A DNA stretch of 64,000 nt from Hydnum rufescens UP504 (Eukaryota; Basidiomycota; Agaricomycetes; Cantharellales; Hydnaceae): the NCBI GenBank assembly GCA_014904985.1, contig MU128926.1, forward strand, positions 208,644 through 272,643, written 5' to 3'. This document shows positions 24,762 to 34,629 of the stretch, piece after piece (the stretch's first letter is position 1; each line of letters begins with the position of its first letter). The notes below the pieces were generated by a model. It was not told where the DNA came from. It ran no database searches and worked only from the letters and a program-made list of their open reading frames with translations. Position numbers and translations under genes: made by a program.

Positions 24762-25361
24762 CTAATATGCATCTTCACTCCCGGCATACCATTCTCTTTT
24801 CCATATTTGGACCTTCAATTTGACCTGCTCAAGAATCCATTCGCAAGCCTCAAAGGCTTCCCGTCTATGTGGAGAAGAGACGGCAATGATAATGGACGTC
24901 TGACCGACGGGAACGGCGCCTAGACGATGAATAACCGCAACCCGCAAGAGCGCCTCTGGTGTGAGATCTGTGGGTTGGGTCCAGCTAGTATGTGCTTGCT
25001 CGATTATCGAGGAGAGTGTTTTCATTGCGAGGCGCGTGTATGCTTGATATTCCAGTCGCGTCACGGTTTTCCCTATACATAGCGCGAGGAGTTACAAAGA
25101 TCGAAAAAACCGGCAAAGTGTACGAAACGAATGGATGGGGAGCAGGCAGTATGGACGTTCCTGAGAATCACCTTGAAATTCATCTCTCGTTGTTCCAATA
25201 AACAGCGCCACGGCCCCAGCGCGATCACGTCTAACAGAGTCGACAACACTATTCAAAAAACTGGGCTTATCGAGGGAATCATGAGTGAGTTCCAGCAGGT
25301 CTCCTTGGGGGGTGGAATTTCGCGCAGCATAGGAACTCGGAGGCGCAGACAAGTCAGTCAT
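24762..25361 (-). CDS. Molybdopterin synthase large (catalytic) subunit, MoaE/MOCS2B-like
   Basis: This subunit, with the thiocarboxylated small subunit, converts cyclic pyranopterin monophosphate to molybdopterin in Moco synthesis (cytosol). Exons are 25361-25172 and 25072-24762, with a 99-nt intron; 166 residues, normal for the family. Removal of the intron joins FIGTTRDEFQ to GKTVTRLEYQAY, the expected family sequence. Conserved features follow: RVAVIHRLGAVPVGQ, SPHRREAFEACEWILEQ and VKLKVQIWKREWY, the last containing the catalytic lysines. The frame is clean. No other Moco gene is in the window. Confidence 0.93.
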
Positions 25362-25617
25362 TGGTCAATTCAGAACTCCGGAGTGCTCCGGCGGACGTGT
25401 CCGGTGACTGGTCGCGAAGCCGGACTTTAAGCAACTTGTCTTTGTAACGGTAGAAGAGGGCTTCTGAACGGTTCAATATCTTCAAAGCATAAATTAATGC
25501 GCCTGCCATCCACTCCGTACAACGTTGTGAGCCGTTTCAAAGATGCCTTTTGGCACCGATCACAAAAACGACCTGAGGGCGACGATGCACAGTAAAGCCA
25601 ACAACGCATGTTTGATA

Positions 25618-27154
25618 TTAGACCTTCAACCAATCATGCTGTATTAGATCTGTCGCAGCCGCCCTATCGGACGGTCTCAACCGCAACATCGACTGCAAGA
25701 ACGAGATGCACAAGGGCAATTCGTCATCACCGACTATATTATAGTTTCTAAGGGCTTTTTCGAGAGTTGGCTTCCCTTCAACTTGTAGGCGAAGCTTACC
25801 TGCGATTGACATCAATCCCTGGTAAAGGCTCTGGCCCAACGCGTCGACTCACTATCATTATTGAAATACTCTCCGAAGTGTTTTGCGGTCCGAAAATACG
25901 CGGCATCAAATTCTTCCCCAGCCATACCAGGCATGTGGGCAAGATGGTATGCTTCTGCTGTCCACGTAGGTCCTCCTCGGGGCGCAAACAGCCAGCGACC
26001 AGTCAGAAATTCGAAAATCTACAGAGAGTCGCAGTACGGTGCTAAGCGTAGATACAAATGGTGTCATAGCAGAACGAGACTTGCCAAGCATCCCAAATTC
26101 CAAATATCAGCGCTTGTGCCAAATTCACGTCCCAGTATGATCTCTGGGGCGCGTAGAGCGAAAGGCTGGATAAGCTCGGGATGAAGACCATTTGTAGCGA
26201 CGGCTGTAATATCGATAAGTTATGGCCGCGGTCATTCGGACATGGAAGACTTACCAGTACCAAAGTCAGTCAATTGGACATCAAATTTTGGCGATTGAAC
26301 CAAATTGAGAAGCTCGCCCGAGCTCAGAGCACGTAACGGGCGCGATAAGATAGCAGGTCTGGAAAGTTTGGGAGAGATCCCAGAAACTATGGGGTCTAGG
26401 TTTTCTTTCTGGAGTTCAACAGCAGTCTCCACATTATCAAGTTTGACGAGAAAATTGTCGGGCTTGAGATCTCCGGCCCCGCATCAGCTCCAGCAAGACT
26501 CTGACAAGTGTTTATAGCAGCGCACCAGTATGAATCACATGACATTCATGATGTAGAAAATCCAAGGCCTGGAGAAGTTGTTTTGCCACAGCCTTGACCA
26601 ACGGAATTGGGAGACCGACACCGTTGACCTTGGGGAATCTCCCCATAACTTCATGCACCAGGCAGAGATGATTGCCTTGCGTACTTGATAATTTGAAACT
26701 GTCGATTAATGTAACGACGTGGCGTCTCCCAGGATTTCTTGACTTCCCGGCTACCTCTCGCACAAGCTGTAGCAAGCCAAGCTCATCAGAGAGCTGCATT
26801 GCACTTGCGTTGCGTGTGCAGTCAATATTTTGACTGCGACGTACTTCCGCTTGTGTCGTCTGGAACATTCAACACAAGCCGTGAGTCACATCCACTCGAG
26901 AGGAAGAGTGATCGATTTACGTGCCCCTCATGCTTCGCCAACCAGACGTTGGAGTGTTGGCCCCATCCGAGTTTCTGAACAATGGTATATGTTGAATTAA
27001 GATTATCGCCCAGAGTTGCAGGATAAAATCCGCCCCTTCGGTCGGCAGGAAGATCAAGTGGCTCTTCAGGCCACTGCGCTAGAAGCCTGGTATCATGCTT
27101 GCTTCGGCGCGACAAAGATTTGAGATTCGATCCAAGTGCCTTGAACACGTTCAT
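25618..27154 (-). CDS. SRPK-type Ser/Thr protein kinase, one apparent frameshift
   Basis: SR-protein kinases phosphorylate RS-domain splicing factors. Landmarks in order: glycine loop KLGWGQHSNVW, VAVKILTAHAT with the ATP-binding lysine (about 26830), catalytic loop HTDLKPDN with HTD in place of HRD as usual for SRPK, DFG motif LTDFGT, APEIILG, and the C-lobe ending ATDLIQHDWLKV. Introns restoring these motifs include one splitting HT|DLKPDN (about 26513-26456), one after DFGT, and a GC-AG intron at 26084-26019 (donor GCAAGT) joining WNLGCL to IFEFLTGR. The frame breaks at about 26791-26815 just after the VAVK block; no intron explains this. The start at 27154 (MNVFKAL) is the first ATG giving a plausible N-terminus. 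Confidence 0.82.
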
Positions 27155-27920
27155 AAGGGTCGCGATGCGAAGCAAGTACTGTACTGTTCGGAGCCTCAAC
27201 CCGCACAAAAATATCAACTTGGCGTGGAAGATAACTCAGTCCGTCAATTTTGAAGGCTCTCGACCAGACGATCCTGAGTAGCTCCGGCCACGTCAAAGTT
27301 CTGTATTCCTTTGGAAAATAGGAAGACTAATCTGTATGTGATGGGTGTCATTATTGACTAGAAGCAAGGGCACACGGTCGCCAAAGCGAATCCTCACCGA
27401 GCCGTCATCGCTACTAAACGGCTTTACGGAATTGATCGTTGTCACTGTCAGGCCCACGGGTGGACCTTAATTTCGATGCGTTCTCCTAGCTTCCGAAAGC
27501 TCTTTGCCTTCAGAAGGCAGGTCATTTTCACCTAACAATCCTCAGAGACGGGGTGCCAAGAGTAGGTATTTTCCTGTGTGCATCAGTCTTCATGTCTTAG
27601 CGTCTCAGTGGGGATCGTGGAGGGGGAGGGTCTATCTACTACGGCCATCATCCCTGTTGTCATAGGCAAACCAAGTCTTCATATCGGAGGGCACACTGAA
27701 TTATTGAAGTCTGTTGGCTGCGTTACGCAGAAACGGTATGCATTGGGCATGTGACATCTCGTAGATTTTGCATAGGATGCATGAAGACCATCGGGCGCGA
27801 TAAGTGAGGGGTACAAGAGAGCACGGTATGAATGGAGCGATGTCTGCACGTGCTTTCCGTGACATAGCCCAAGGAAAAATAGGAGAAAAACGCAGAAGAT
27901 AACATCCGTAGAGGTATGAT
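27155..27920. other. SRPK 5' flank and eL13 3' flank
   Basis: The interval between two minus-strand genes. No recognised coding sequence is seen. It should contain the kinase promoter. Confidence 0.4.
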
Positions 27921-28673
27921 CTACTTTTTCTTCGCGGCTTCTTCTTCCTCTTTCTGTAGGAGAGAAACGGTTGAGGAGGGAATAAGACAGGGTAAATAGA
28001 GAGTTACGGGCCTTTTGTTGGCGGATCTTTTTGGCACCAGCATGTCGCGACTCGGCCGCGGCCTCACGAAGGGTACGATAAGCACCGAATTCACGCTCCT
28101 CCTCAGTTATTTTCCTCGGTGCCTCGGGAACAACAGCTGGTGGGAGAGGAATGGAAGCACGTGTCGTGGCGGCAGCGAGATCTTCGGTGCTGGAGTCTCC
28201 CTTGTTTGGCTTACCGGCCTTCTTGGGGAAGACAATCAGTCTTGACTTATACGCGGTTAGACGTGCGACGTTGAGGTTCTTCCCCTCTTCGCTCAAGTTC
28301 CGTCTGCGATGGTCCACGACGATCCCCAAACCCTTCGCCTCCTTACGCCCGATACCAGCTTCTTTGAGCTCAAGGAACGTAAATCCGCGACCCTCGCGGA
28401 TCTTCGTATTATAGCGTACGGTAGGGGCACGCACAGCCGGTCGAAGGAGGGATAGGGGACGAACACCAAGAGCAGCAGCTTTAGCTACGCGAGCGTTCCG
28501 ACGACGCAGTTTTCGCCCTGGTTGATCGAACCATGTGCGGACACGACGTTGCCAGTCTTTACGAAAGTGATTGGCGTGGAGCACTAGAATTTTGGGGGGT
28601 TCGGTTTGAGCATGTCCTATGGTGCTTTGCAACACAAGCTGGTATACGGACCATTGTTTTTGCCAAATCCCAT
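27921..28673 (-). CDS. RPL13: 60S ribosomal protein eL13
   Basis: eL13 is a structural protein of the large ribosomal subunit. A 22-nt first exon (28673-28652, MGFGKNN)) is joined across a 68-nt intron to exon 2 at 28583, giving MGFGKNNVLHANHFRKDWQR, the family start. Exon 2 contains VRTWFDQPGRKLRRR, RAPTVRYNTKIREGRGF and LIVFPKK. The short last exon 27953-27921 encodes the lysine-rich end KEEEEAAKKK. Joining exon 2 to it in frame needs either a GC donor after KKIRQQK (exon end 28012, donor GCCCGT) or a one-base error, because the GT donor at 28007 shifts frame. The total is about 208 residues, normal length. Confidence 0.92.
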
Positions 28674-29629
28674 GGCTTAAATCTACAGAAAGAAATCAAA
28701 GTACGGTCAGTGTAAAGTTCGACAATATCACATTGCCAGGAGCAAATTATAGGATGCTTGACAAGGAGAAGCTCCAACTCTCGCAGATGTGCATCTGATA
28801 AACGAAACATGCATCCAGCCTCAAAACGCATGTCCAAGTCCACCAAATACGACCAGCGAGCCGTGAAGCCCGTGGCAAGCTGGGGGATGCGTCCATGGGC
28901 AACATATAATGAGTCAATCCTTACCTATGGGGGGAATAAGGGCTAGTTAGACGTCGACCGGATGCAAAGCTTGGCACGGTCGGGTGTTTCCGATGTGCTC
29001 AGCACCACTATGAGCCTCGCCTTGCGCCCTTGTCCTGTATAAACAAGTCTTCTCTTTTTCGGTGATCTGGGGGATAACTTGATGCCTCCAGATTACTGTG
29101 TCGCTACCACCCTTGCGTCGGCTGTGAGCAACATATAACTATCTGCAAGACCCGCATGCGGGGACTCTTCGCTAATTCTATATCACTCAGATTGTTGCTA
29201 TTGCCATGGGTGTTCTTTAGCATAAATCCGTGTAAAATGAAGGGAATGTCTGATGGCAAGGACCGAGTTCTCTTTTGCTTGCGTAGGGAAAGGCAATATG
29301 CAAAGACTGCAAATCCTAGTACCGAGGCACCAATCATCGCATAAACCATAGCCAAGCCCACTGCCGATAGATAGCTCCATCAATGCGGCCCATTTGGTCC
29401 TGCTCGTGCCTACCGTTTGGGGTTTGCATACTGGCGTTTGGATCCTGGTGCGCCGCCCTTCTGTGCCGGTTCCTTACGGTGCGGTGCGGTCGCATCCAAA
29501 TGGATTTCCATCGTTACGCAAGCAAGTTCCGTTTAATGGTATCTGATGGGTTCTCGATTTTTAGATAATGACTGGCAATTAACAACAACTAACGATCATT
29601 ACACCGAAAGACATTAACACGACACGCTG
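28674..29629. other. eL13 promoter region and spacer
   Basis: This is the upstream region of eL13 and 3' flank of the AIF-type gene. A minus-strand frame at 29361-29104 begins GLAMVYAMIGASVLGFAVFA, which faintly recalls a cytochrome oxidase I segment; see findings. No gene is supported. Confidence 0.4.
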
Positions 29630-30903
29630 TCATAAGCCCATGCCTTTCCGCCCTACATGAATAGCAAGAGTCGCAGACTTCATCCTCTTACTTACAAAGT
29701 CTCCCATGGTCATACCCCAGAGACGTGGTACCCATATTCGTCCAGCATTCTGTTAAAACGAAGGTATTGGTGATATCAGCTCACTCCTCAAAATATGGAG
29801 ACCGTCGGACACCATACGTACAGGTCCAATACTGACGGCGAGAAGCTCCTCACTCCCTTTGTATCTGACGGGGGGATTCCAGCCGTTGAGCGCCGCAATG
29901 ATATTTTTGGCGACAATTGATTTGTGCTTCATCGCTTTAGCGTACTGGCGTTGCTCCTTCCATTCGATGATGTCCCCCATAGCGAAAACATTGGTCTTGC
30001 CGTTTTGAAGAGGGACTTGGAGGGTGGGGAGGACTTTGACATGGCCCGAGGACGTGAGGATGCTCGAGTCGAGGGACTTGAGGATCGATGTGTTGGGCCG
30101 TGTCCCCCGGCACGAAATCTGTGTTCGCCATTCAGCCTGGAGCTTACTTACAAGGACCTCCACACGTACGAATAAATCGGCCTCGAGGGTGACGCCATTG
30201 GAAGTTGTGGCTTTCCGTTGACCTTCGGGCGGAACTTCAAGACGGTCACCCAGGAGCAGGTCGACACCAAACTTTCGAACGCGTGCCTCGAGAGACTTGC
30301 GAAATCTCTTTGGGTAGGTGTCGTTCACAAGCATGTTGGGTGAATGTACGATGGTGACTTTGGTGTCGGGATGATAGTGCTTGATCTCGGATGCGAGTTC
30401 TATTGACACATTAGTACACAATAATATCGCCAGAGGATGTCAGCCGGACGTACCGATCCCAGCAGAGCCTCCTCCAATGATGACAACACTAGAAGCTGAT
30501 GCGAATTTCTTCCTCCAGAGGCTGATATGTTCCTTGACAAGTGCGTCGCTATCGGGGAAATCGATCGGGCCTTCCCAAGAGCAGCCTGTCGCCACGACAA
30601 GATAGTCATACTTGACGACCTCCCCGTTTTCCAGGTCAACGACGCCGTCCGCGACACGAGTAACGCGGCCTTGGATGAATTTCATTCCCGACTGATGAGT
30701 GTGTCGAAAGGAAGGAGCCCCGTCTTCTCTAGAGTGCCGTCTGCAGTGACAACGATACGTGCAGCCATGGGCAAGTACAGACTGTATGGGTAGGGATTTA
30801 TGAGAGTGACATTATGCCTGGTCGGGTCGATGCCTGGGAGCAGGTCGTGAACCATGCCCGCTCCAGTACCACCTCCAATGACAACTATTTCGGTCTTAGC
30901 CAT
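29630..30903 (-). pseudogene. AIF/AMID-type FAD oxidoreductase, copy 1, one-base deletion
   Basis: Pyridine nucleotide-disulfide oxidoreductase family; relatives include AIFM2/FSP1-like NAD(P)H:quinone oxidoreductases. FAD-binding motif VVIGGGTGAGMV is at the start, the second dinucleotide motif VVIIGGGSAGI at about residue 140, and TNVFAMGDIIEW near 265. Exons 30903-30454, 30399-30170, 30118-29822 and 29749-29630 are 450, 230, 297 and 120 nt; the paralog at 39.7-40.9 kb has 451, 230, 297 and 120. The missing base lies in the CCC run at 30687-30689 (plus strand), where LISR and GMKFIQGRV are in different frames. An upstream in-frame ATG at 30924 is an alternative start. Otherwise the gene is open, so the break is recent or an assembly error. 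Confidence 0.85.
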
Positions 30904-30997
30904 GTCGAGAGGAATGGTGGCCATGACTAGGGATTTCTTTCTATATACTATAAACGTGGCATAGGCTTGCGTGTGAACTGACGTTACCCGGCTGATC

Positions 30998-31035
30998 GGA
31001 ACAGAAAACTTCTTGAATACATGTGTTCCCCCCCT
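30998..31035. repeat. Repeat A, copy 1 (upstream of AIF copy 1)
   Basis: The run GAACAGAAAACTTCTTGAAT is followed by A(C/G)ATG near 31000-31025. The same sequence recurs at about 31355-31380, so a short direct repeat sits about 350 bp apart in the 5' flank of AIF copy 1. Confidence 0.6.
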
Positions 31036-31289
31036 GATTACCAAGCGAGCGTGAGCGAATTTGGTGGATTGGAGAGCCCTGACGCTCGGGTGAAATAGCA
31101 GGAAGGATACTATAAAAGTGACCTTATTTGTTGGCGAGCCCAAGCTCGCTAGAGACCAGAGAAAATACATGAAAGTATGAGAATGTTCGAGTGGCTTAGT
31201 ACCGGTAAGAACAAGGTGAAATGTTCTCCGCGGGTCTCGGACAGCCTCTCTGTGCTCGGTGGCGCAGCATCACTAAACGAGGTGTCACG

Positions 31290-31340
31290 CCAAATAGGGG
31301 TGATTGCTTCTCGGTCGATTCCGTAATCAACACTCAGCCT
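31290..31340. repeat. Repeat B, copy 1
   Basis: Contains CAAATAGGGGT and, about 20 nt later, TCGATTCCGTAATCAAC. The same two blocks in the same order and spacing recur at 32890-32940, about 1.6 kb away. Likely pieces of a dispersed mobile or duplicated element. Confidence 0.6.
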
Positions 31341-31351
31341 CTTACTAAACA

Positions 31352-31392
31352 TCAGAACAGAAAACTTCTTGAATAGATGTTTTCCATCTGTC
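31352..31392. repeat. Repeat A, copy 2
   Basis: Second copy of the GAACAGAAAACTTCTTGAAT repeat described at about 31000, followed here by AGATGTTTTCC. The two copies diverge downstream. Confidence 0.6.
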
Positions 31393-32888
31393 GATGAGAC
31401 ATGAACCATAGAGGTAGTCATATCACACCCTCAATCCCAAATCATTTAGTTTTTCTTGACTTGTGAAAATCATGTAGTGATACACTATTTTTTTACCACC
31501 GATGCATGGATGAAATTTCATCCACCATCACAGTCGTGGGAGAGCTAAACACTTGCCAATTTTTCTGTAGCCTGATCCACTGTAATTGGATTACCTTGTT
31601 CCGAAAACATTCAAGTTCTATTTCACCATCAGGATGTGAGCTGTGTTCGTACTTTGATCCGGCTGATGGCATTTGGCCGCCGGAAATCCGCGAATCGGTT
31701 CACTCCCTCGGATCTGGTCACCCCTTCAACTCAAAAAATACCTGAAAACCGGATCTACCCTGCATTTTCCACTGCAAAGCCTGTGCACTGTTGAATGGGC
31801 GAGTTCAGGTGGATGGGAGGCGGGGGTGGGAACCAGGACTGGGACGGAGACCTGATTACATATCCAATCTATCCCAATGCGTCAAGAGGGAAAGAAGTGG
31901 CTGGTGATGCACCCGAATATCCGTACGGGGCCTACGGGCACAATGGAGGGAATGGGGATTGCCGGGAAGGGATGGATGTGAGTCATGTGATGGCGGCGAC
32001 GACGACCGGGGGTTCGGATTTGACCAGTCCACATGAATCATGGGATTGGTCACGAGTACGCAGAGGGGAGATGGACATGCGCCGCATCACTTTTGGCCTC
32101 GCGCCTATGTTCAGTGAAGGTTCGATTTAAGACTGAGGGCCCAGCGTGGTTTATTAAGACCATCTAAGTATATTCCGAGAGTTTTATTCGAACTTGTAAC
32201 ATGATTAATTGTAGAAAAATGGTCGGCCACAAGTGTGCCAAATTCATTCATTAATATATTTGCTAACATGAAGCTCAATACCCGTAGGTCGCTTGCTCCT
32301 TTGAACTTAGTCCTAAATATATATACTAAATAATAACAACCGTAAGGCAAATGAACTGTTTGTCTTCGCCTTCTAATTGGTCCCCTTTTTCCGGTGCTTA
32401 CTCTCTCCAAATGCCCGGTGATATTCCCTCATATTTAGACTTGGCCTGGTCCATTTGATCCGATCTCTGATGCTCAAGCCCTACATGCATGCTTACAGTA
32501 GTAGAAAGAGGTGGTCGGCACGTACAAATCAGCTTGGTATTCACACAGTGTATGTACGGTAAATATAGGGGTTTGGGGCGATACAGGACAATGCGGGGAT
32601 AACTGGAAGCGCCGATTGTCGGCTGACGTCCGAGTCAGCTGCTGCCTCAGACGCCTCTGATGATCCATGCGTGCCTCCAACACTAGGTCGGTACCTCCGA
32701 AACTGGGGCCGATCAGACTCGACTGCGGACTACTTCCGCCAACAGGCTATTTCTCTCGAACTATATCACCCTGCCCGCATAATTGCCAACCTATTGGCTT
32801 ACACCAAACATTGCAAAAAAGTCGTCCAGGAGAAACTCTCCAGGCTTGCCGATGGCGGCATCCACAGTCCTTGTCTCGTTCATTCGAT

Positions 32889-32940
32889 CCAAATAGGGGT
32901 CGTTGCCGTTCTCCGTCGATTCCGTAATCAACGCTCAAGC
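32889..32940. repeat. Repeat B, copy 2
   Basis: Second copy of repeat B, lying inside the unrecognised plus-strand frame 32671-33084. The copies differ at a few positions. Confidence 0.6.
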
Positions 32941-33444
32941 GATCGCGCATCTCTTGGCCATGGTCAGTTGACAGCGCTGTTAAATCTGCTGGGCCAACCA
33001 AACACATTTCCCACATTAATTCGGAGTCCGCATAGGTCAAGTCCCAACTTTAGTTCGCGCCAAGCCGAGTCGCGGCAACACTAGGCCAATCATATTTTCG
33101 GTCCTGGATTTCTCGCTAGTGCACACGAAGCCCTTGTGCGTCAAGAATGAACCACAACCGTCTGTTCTTAATTCCACCCCGGACACAAATGAAGCATACA
33201 ACCATGGGGACCAGCAGGTATCTGGATGCAGAAGAGGGTCCAAAGTCGGAGATTCTGGCTTCAGTAGATCAACTTCTCGATCGCAACCTTGATTACTTCA
33301 AATTGGCTAGAGAGTTCTTTGGCTTCATTAGTGGTCACCCTTGCTGCAATTACTGGTCGGGTGACTCCACATGCGGGTTCTAGTGCTGTTTTTGAACGGA
33401 AGAACACGGACGGAACGTTCTAACAGAGAAAGCTGACGTCAGCA

Positions 33445-34074
33445 ATGTATGGTAGAATAATACAACTCGAAACGAATGAAAATGGATCAACGGAGACCAC
33501 AAACTTTATCTTCGCAGAGAAGCGGGAGATGAAGGAGATCTGCAAAGGCTCTGTATCAGCGGCGAGGATGATAAACTCAGAGACCCCTCGGTTGAGAGTC
33601 TTGGTCGCTATGAACCGCACGTTAAATATTAGGATAAGGCAGGATCGAACACGTGCAGTCCATCTGACCTTCATTAGCACCCTTCTTCAGGGAAAAGATA
33701 ACGAAGACGATAGGGAGGGGCGCCACGGTGGGGAAGAGCATATAAAGGATCTGGTTGATGATCAAGAGATGGAAGAAGAGACTCAGGCTAAGGAGCTCGT
33801 CTTGGAGAAAGCACAGTCAGGCCCCTCTTCTGTACTACTTTGTGTCATGATGGTCATAAGGTGTTCTCGCCATTTTCATAGTGAGCACGCTGCCGAGGAC
33901 CATGGAAAAGCATTGAAGATCGCACAGGACACAATTGAAGGGAATTTCCGTAATGGGCGTAACAAGCGCCGTAGGGGTGTAGACGGCCTAGACGATGAGA
34001 GTGAGAGTGAGAGCGATGAAGTGCGTCGCCCCAAGGTCGAGAAGAAACGTAGAATCAAGGACGGTATTTATTAG
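33445..34074 (+). pseudogene. Fragment resembling the C-terminal region of MRC1/claspin
   Basis: An open frame whose second half (about residues 155-209) has KIAQDTIEGNFR, then a KRRRG cluster, a DDESESESDE acidic run and VEKKRRIKDG. This order of basic, acidic and basic blocks is what I recall from the C-terminal region of fungal Mrc1, the replication-checkpoint mediator. The rest of the expected ~1000-residue protein is absent on either side, and the following sequence does not continue the match. I therefore call it a gene fragment. It could also be an unrelated acidic/basic nuclear protein. Confidence 0.4.
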
Positions 34075-34629
34075 AATGCGTTGAAGTCTGACCACTTCTT
34101 GTCGATTCCACCCTCTTAGGATGAATGGAGGCAGCGAAAGTCATTAACGAAGGTTTCAAAGGAAGAGACAAATCGGTGGGAAGGACAACTCCAGGGGTCG
34201 CGCTCCGCACCCACGGGAACGAATGGGGGGGCCGCAGTTACGGGCTACGACCGGCGGAAGAAGCTACCCAGCTCAGCAGAAGGATCCTCCCGACGAACAA
34301 ATTTAGCCAGCGTCTTGAGCCCGCTGAATACGAAGAAAGTAGGAGGATTTGAATAAGGAAATCATGGGTCTCCAGTACGGTTTCTAGTGCTTTTTTCATG
34401 CTAAATTAAGACCATCACGTCGTGAACTACTACACACATGTATAGCCCATAATGGCATATTCACCCATCTAACGAGATGTTTGGTGCCGCCCGTCTCGAT
34501 GGTACGCACTGGTCTAACCGCGCACCCCTGAAGCGTCTTGTGATACTTCCATAGCCGTTAGGAACGCAAACTGCTACGGTATCCCAAGCAGTGTTTGATG
34601 GACTCTGTGATGCAACGTATGCAAAGAAG
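34075..34629. other. Spacer before the UNC-45 gene 3' end
   Basis: No supported gene. A plus-strand frame at 34125-34352 is charged and repeat-like without a recognisable motif. Confidence 0.4.

Larger units (their letters stand above)
30904..33444. other. Repeat-bearing accessory stretch
   Basis: No complete gene is recognised. The interval contains dispersed repeat pieces (listed separately) and a minus-to-plus mixture of short frames. One plus-strand frame, 32671-33084, reads more like protein than its neighbours (helical, charged) but I do not recognise it. AT content rises around 32150-32350. Confidence 0.4.

Noticed and set aside
33147..33383. Possible hAT transposase C-terminal piece
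   Set aside because: The frame FGFISGHP and the following sequence lack the conserved dimerisation motif; the resemblance is too weak.
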